Shown here: one piece after another, positions 62,671-64,000 of the stretch
Layout of the letters: every line of letters starts with the position of its first letter
How positions within the stretch are numbered: the first letter of the stretch is position 1
Assembly: GCA_023439835.1 (NCBI GenBank)
Contig: JAEXUW010000005.1
Location: forward strand, 124,001 to 188,000
Length of the DNA: 64,000 nt
From: Bacillota bacterium
GTDB lineage: Bacteria > Bacillota > Clostridia > Oscillospirales > Ruminococcaceae
Direction of reading: 5' to 3'
Notes under the pieces: generated by a model
Told to the model about the DNA's origin: nothing
The model's input: the letters and a program-made list of their open reading frames with translations, nothing else
Database searches by the model: none
Program-made: the position numbers and the translations under genes

Positions 62671-63183
62671 ATGTTCAACGAAAAAGTCAGCGCACTATTA
62701 AACACGCAAATTAACAAAGAGCTTTATTCAGCCTATCTGTATCTTGATTTTTCCAATTATTATTCAGAGCAGGGGCTTGATGGATTCGCTAACTGGTATA
62801 AGGTTCAGGCTCAGGAGGAAAGAGATCATGCAATGCTTTTTATGGAGTACATGCAAAATAACAGCCTGAAGGTTACTCTTGAAGCTATCGACAAACCAGA
62901 CAAAGCATATTCCTCACACTCAGACCCGCTTAATTTCAGCCTTGAGCATGAGCAGTATGTTACCTCTCTAATAAACAATATCTATGATGCCGCATACTCT
63001 GTGAAGGATTTTAGAACAATGCAGTTTCTTGACTGGTTCATCAAGGAGCAGGGGGAAGAAGAGAAAAACGCTGAGGATTTAATCAGAAAATACGAGCTTT
63101 TCGGCGGAGATTCAAAGGGGCTTTATCTTCTTGACCAAGAGCTTGGAACAAGAGTTTACACTGCTCCCTCACTTGTTCTGTAA
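62671..63183 (+). CDS. Ferritin
   Basis: The 170-residue non-haem ferritin has the ferroxidase residues in NKELYSAYLYLDF near residue 15, AQEERDHAMLFMEYM near residue 48 and KEQGEEEKNAEDLI near residue 124. It stores iron as a 24-mer and detoxifies Fe2+. The stop codon overlaps the start of the Bfd-like gene by one base. Confidence 0.96.
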   Translation: MFNEKVSALLNTQINKELYSAYLYLDFSNYYSEQGLDGFANWYKVQAQEERDHAMLFMEYMQNNSLKVTLEAIDKPDKAYSSHSDPLNFSLEHEQYVTSLINNIYDAAYSVKDFRTMQFLDWFIKEQGEEEKNAEDLIRKYELFGGDSKGLYLLDQELGTRVYTAPSLVL

Positions 63184-63359
63184 TGGGTAAAATAATCTGC
63201 CCGTGCTATAAAGTCACGAAAAAGGATATAAAAAATGCCGTCAAGGACGGAGCGTCATCTTTCAAAGAGGTCAAGAAGCTGACAAAGGTTTCAAAGGCAT
63301 GCGGAAAATGCAAAAAGAAAGCAAAGAAGCTTACGAAAAAATATATCAAAGAGCTTTGA
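63183..63359 (+). CDS. Bfd-like [2Fe-2S] ferredoxin coupled to ferritin
   Basis: The 58-residue protein carries CPC near residue 6 and CGKC near residue 40, the cysteine pattern CxC...CxxC of the BFD-like domain, and is very rich in Lys. Its ATG overlaps the ferritin stop (TAATG), so it is translationally coupled. In bacterioferritin systems Bfd binds the shell and reduces the mineral to release iron. By context it should do this for the ferritin encoded just before. The 4-Cys count fits one 2Fe-2S cluster. Confidence 0.8.
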   Translation: MGKIICPCYKVTKKDIKNAVKDGASSFKEVKKLTKVSKACGKCKKKAKKLTKKYIKEL

Positions 63360-63370
63360 ACAAATTTTAA

Positions 63371-63403
63371 ATGCCGTGAAGATTTTCACGGCATTGTTGT
63401 TTT
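63371..63403 (+). terminator. Terminator of the ferritin-bfd operon
   Basis: ATGCCGTGAA/TTCACGGCAT arms (63371-63380 with 63385-63394) form a perfect 10-bp stem with a 4-nt loop and tail TGTTGTTTTC. Confidence 0.8.
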
Positions 63404-63411
63404 CTATTAGC

Positions 63412-64000
63412 TTATCCCGCTGACATCAAGATGAATTTTTCAACGACGTGTGCGATTCCGTCATTATTGTTTGAAAGCGTAATAAAATCTGATACATCCT
63501 TGACAGACTGCTGTGCGTTTTCCATTGCAACGCCAAGCCCCGCATACGAAATCATTGACAAGTCGTTGAAGCCGTCGCCGCAAGCTATAACCTCATCCTG
63601 TCTTATCCCCAGACTTTTAGCAAGCATATTTAAAGAATACGCCTTGTCAATGCTTTGGGGCATTATCTCAAGAAAGAAAGGCTCTGAACGAAAAACGCTG
63701 TACTTTTCACCAAGCCTAGCCTTTATATCGCCTTCGATTTTAGCCAGATAATCACCATCGCCAAGCATTAGAAATTTTGGAACAGGTGTTTTAATTTCAT
63801 CAAGAAGATTTGAAACAAGCTTATGCTCAAGCTTATTGATACGACATTCAAGCTCAAAATACTTGTCCATTTTTTCACCGACAACATAGTCATCAATATA
63901 GCTGATTATATTCACGCCAAATTCCTTTGAAAGGCTGTAAATTTCACTTGCGCCGTCTTTGTCAATAACCTTTTCAAACACTGTTTCACCGGTTTTGCAA
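63412..64000 (-). CDS. Cof-type HAD-IIB phosphatase, N-terminus beyond the right edge
   Basis: The frame runs in from the right edge (CKTGETVFEKVIDKDG) and ends at 63412, giving the C-terminal 195 residues or so. ACGDGFNDLSMISYAGLGVAMENA near residues 140-160 is HAD motif III/IV, and the first part contains the Cof-type cap domain. The DxD motif I is outside the window. Such enzymes dephosphorylate sugar phosphates, phosphopyridoxal or similar. Confidence 0.93.
   Translation of the reverse strand, partial: CKTGETVFEKVIDKDGASEIYSLSKEFGVNIISYIDDYVVGEKMDKYFELECRINKLEHKLVSNLLDEIKTPVPKFLMLGDGDYLAKIEGDIKARLGEKYSVFRSEPFFLEIMPQSIDKAYSLNMLAKSLGIRQDEVIACGDGFNDLSMISYAGLGVAMENAQQSVKDVSDFITLSNNNDGIAHVVEKFILMSAG

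Overview
The window comes from a low-GC, endospore-forming, single-membrane anaerobe of the Clostridia. I would guess an Oscillospiraceae/Ruminococcaceae-like gut lineage, but that is inference. The spore-former call rests on a GerA-type germination operon with a D-type gene, the cortex amidase CwlD and a SpoVB-like flippase beside mazG, hup and rqcP. An A/V-type ATPase operon, Liv-type transporter genes, ferritin with a Bfd-like ferredoxin, a T-box leader, sigma-A promoters with 17-bp spacing and strong GGAGG ribosome sites fit the same picture. There is no rRNA, CRISPR array, transposase or prophage. One tRNA (Lys) is present.

Layout. 1-1.8 kb: a secreted GLUG-repeat protein cut by the left edge, and a doubtful small gene. 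1.9-4.3 kb: a PLC-like protein, then cysK divergent from a CymR-like Rrf2 regulator. 4.3-7.6 kb: rqcP, hup, mazG and a SpoVB-like flippase. 7.8-12.1 kb: a membrane protein, a T-box-controlled phenylacetate-CoA ligase family gene and a large secreted protein. 12.3-26.6 kb: a 13-gene catabolic island on the minus strand. 26.8-30.2 kb: a membrane protein, radA, cwlD and a 59-codon gene. 30.2-38.9 kb: nine ATPase genes. 39-44 kb: the UPF0210/UPF0237 pair, a PHP phosphatase, a flavoprotein and a sugar kinase with an apparent ATA start. 44.1-48.1 kb: an RND pump and its TetR repressor with a perfect 18-bp palindrome. 48.2-50.2 kb: nth, a GNAT protein and an LRR lipoprotein. 50.3-55.6 kb: the germinant receptor operon A-C-B-B-D. 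55.7-64 kb: tRNA-Lys, rpmB, a DUF6106-like gene, acpS, nnr, a lipoprotein, a Crp/Fnr pair, a phosphoesterase, a cupin, ferritin-Bfd, and a HAD phosphatase cut by the right edge.

The best candidate for an undescribed system is the island at 12.3-26.6 kb. It holds genes for a branched-chain-type ABC importer, a free-standing VOC protein resembling the C-terminal domain of clostridial KDPG aldolases, an IlvD/Edd dehydratase, a ketose-3-epimerase-like TIM barrel, an SDR, a LacI regulator, an Fe-S Old Yellow Enzyme, a zinc alcohol dehydrogenase and a fumarate-reductase-like flavoprotein. Four operator-like sites (TATATGCAATCGATTGTATA and relatives) lie in its intergenic regions, so the LacI protein probably controls the whole set. 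The chemistry suggests uptake, oxidation, epimerisation and dehydration of a polyhydroxy acid or modified sugar, with the substrate unknown. The substrate-binding protein gene carries an in-frame TAA just after the mature N-terminus, so importer function in this strain is uncertain.
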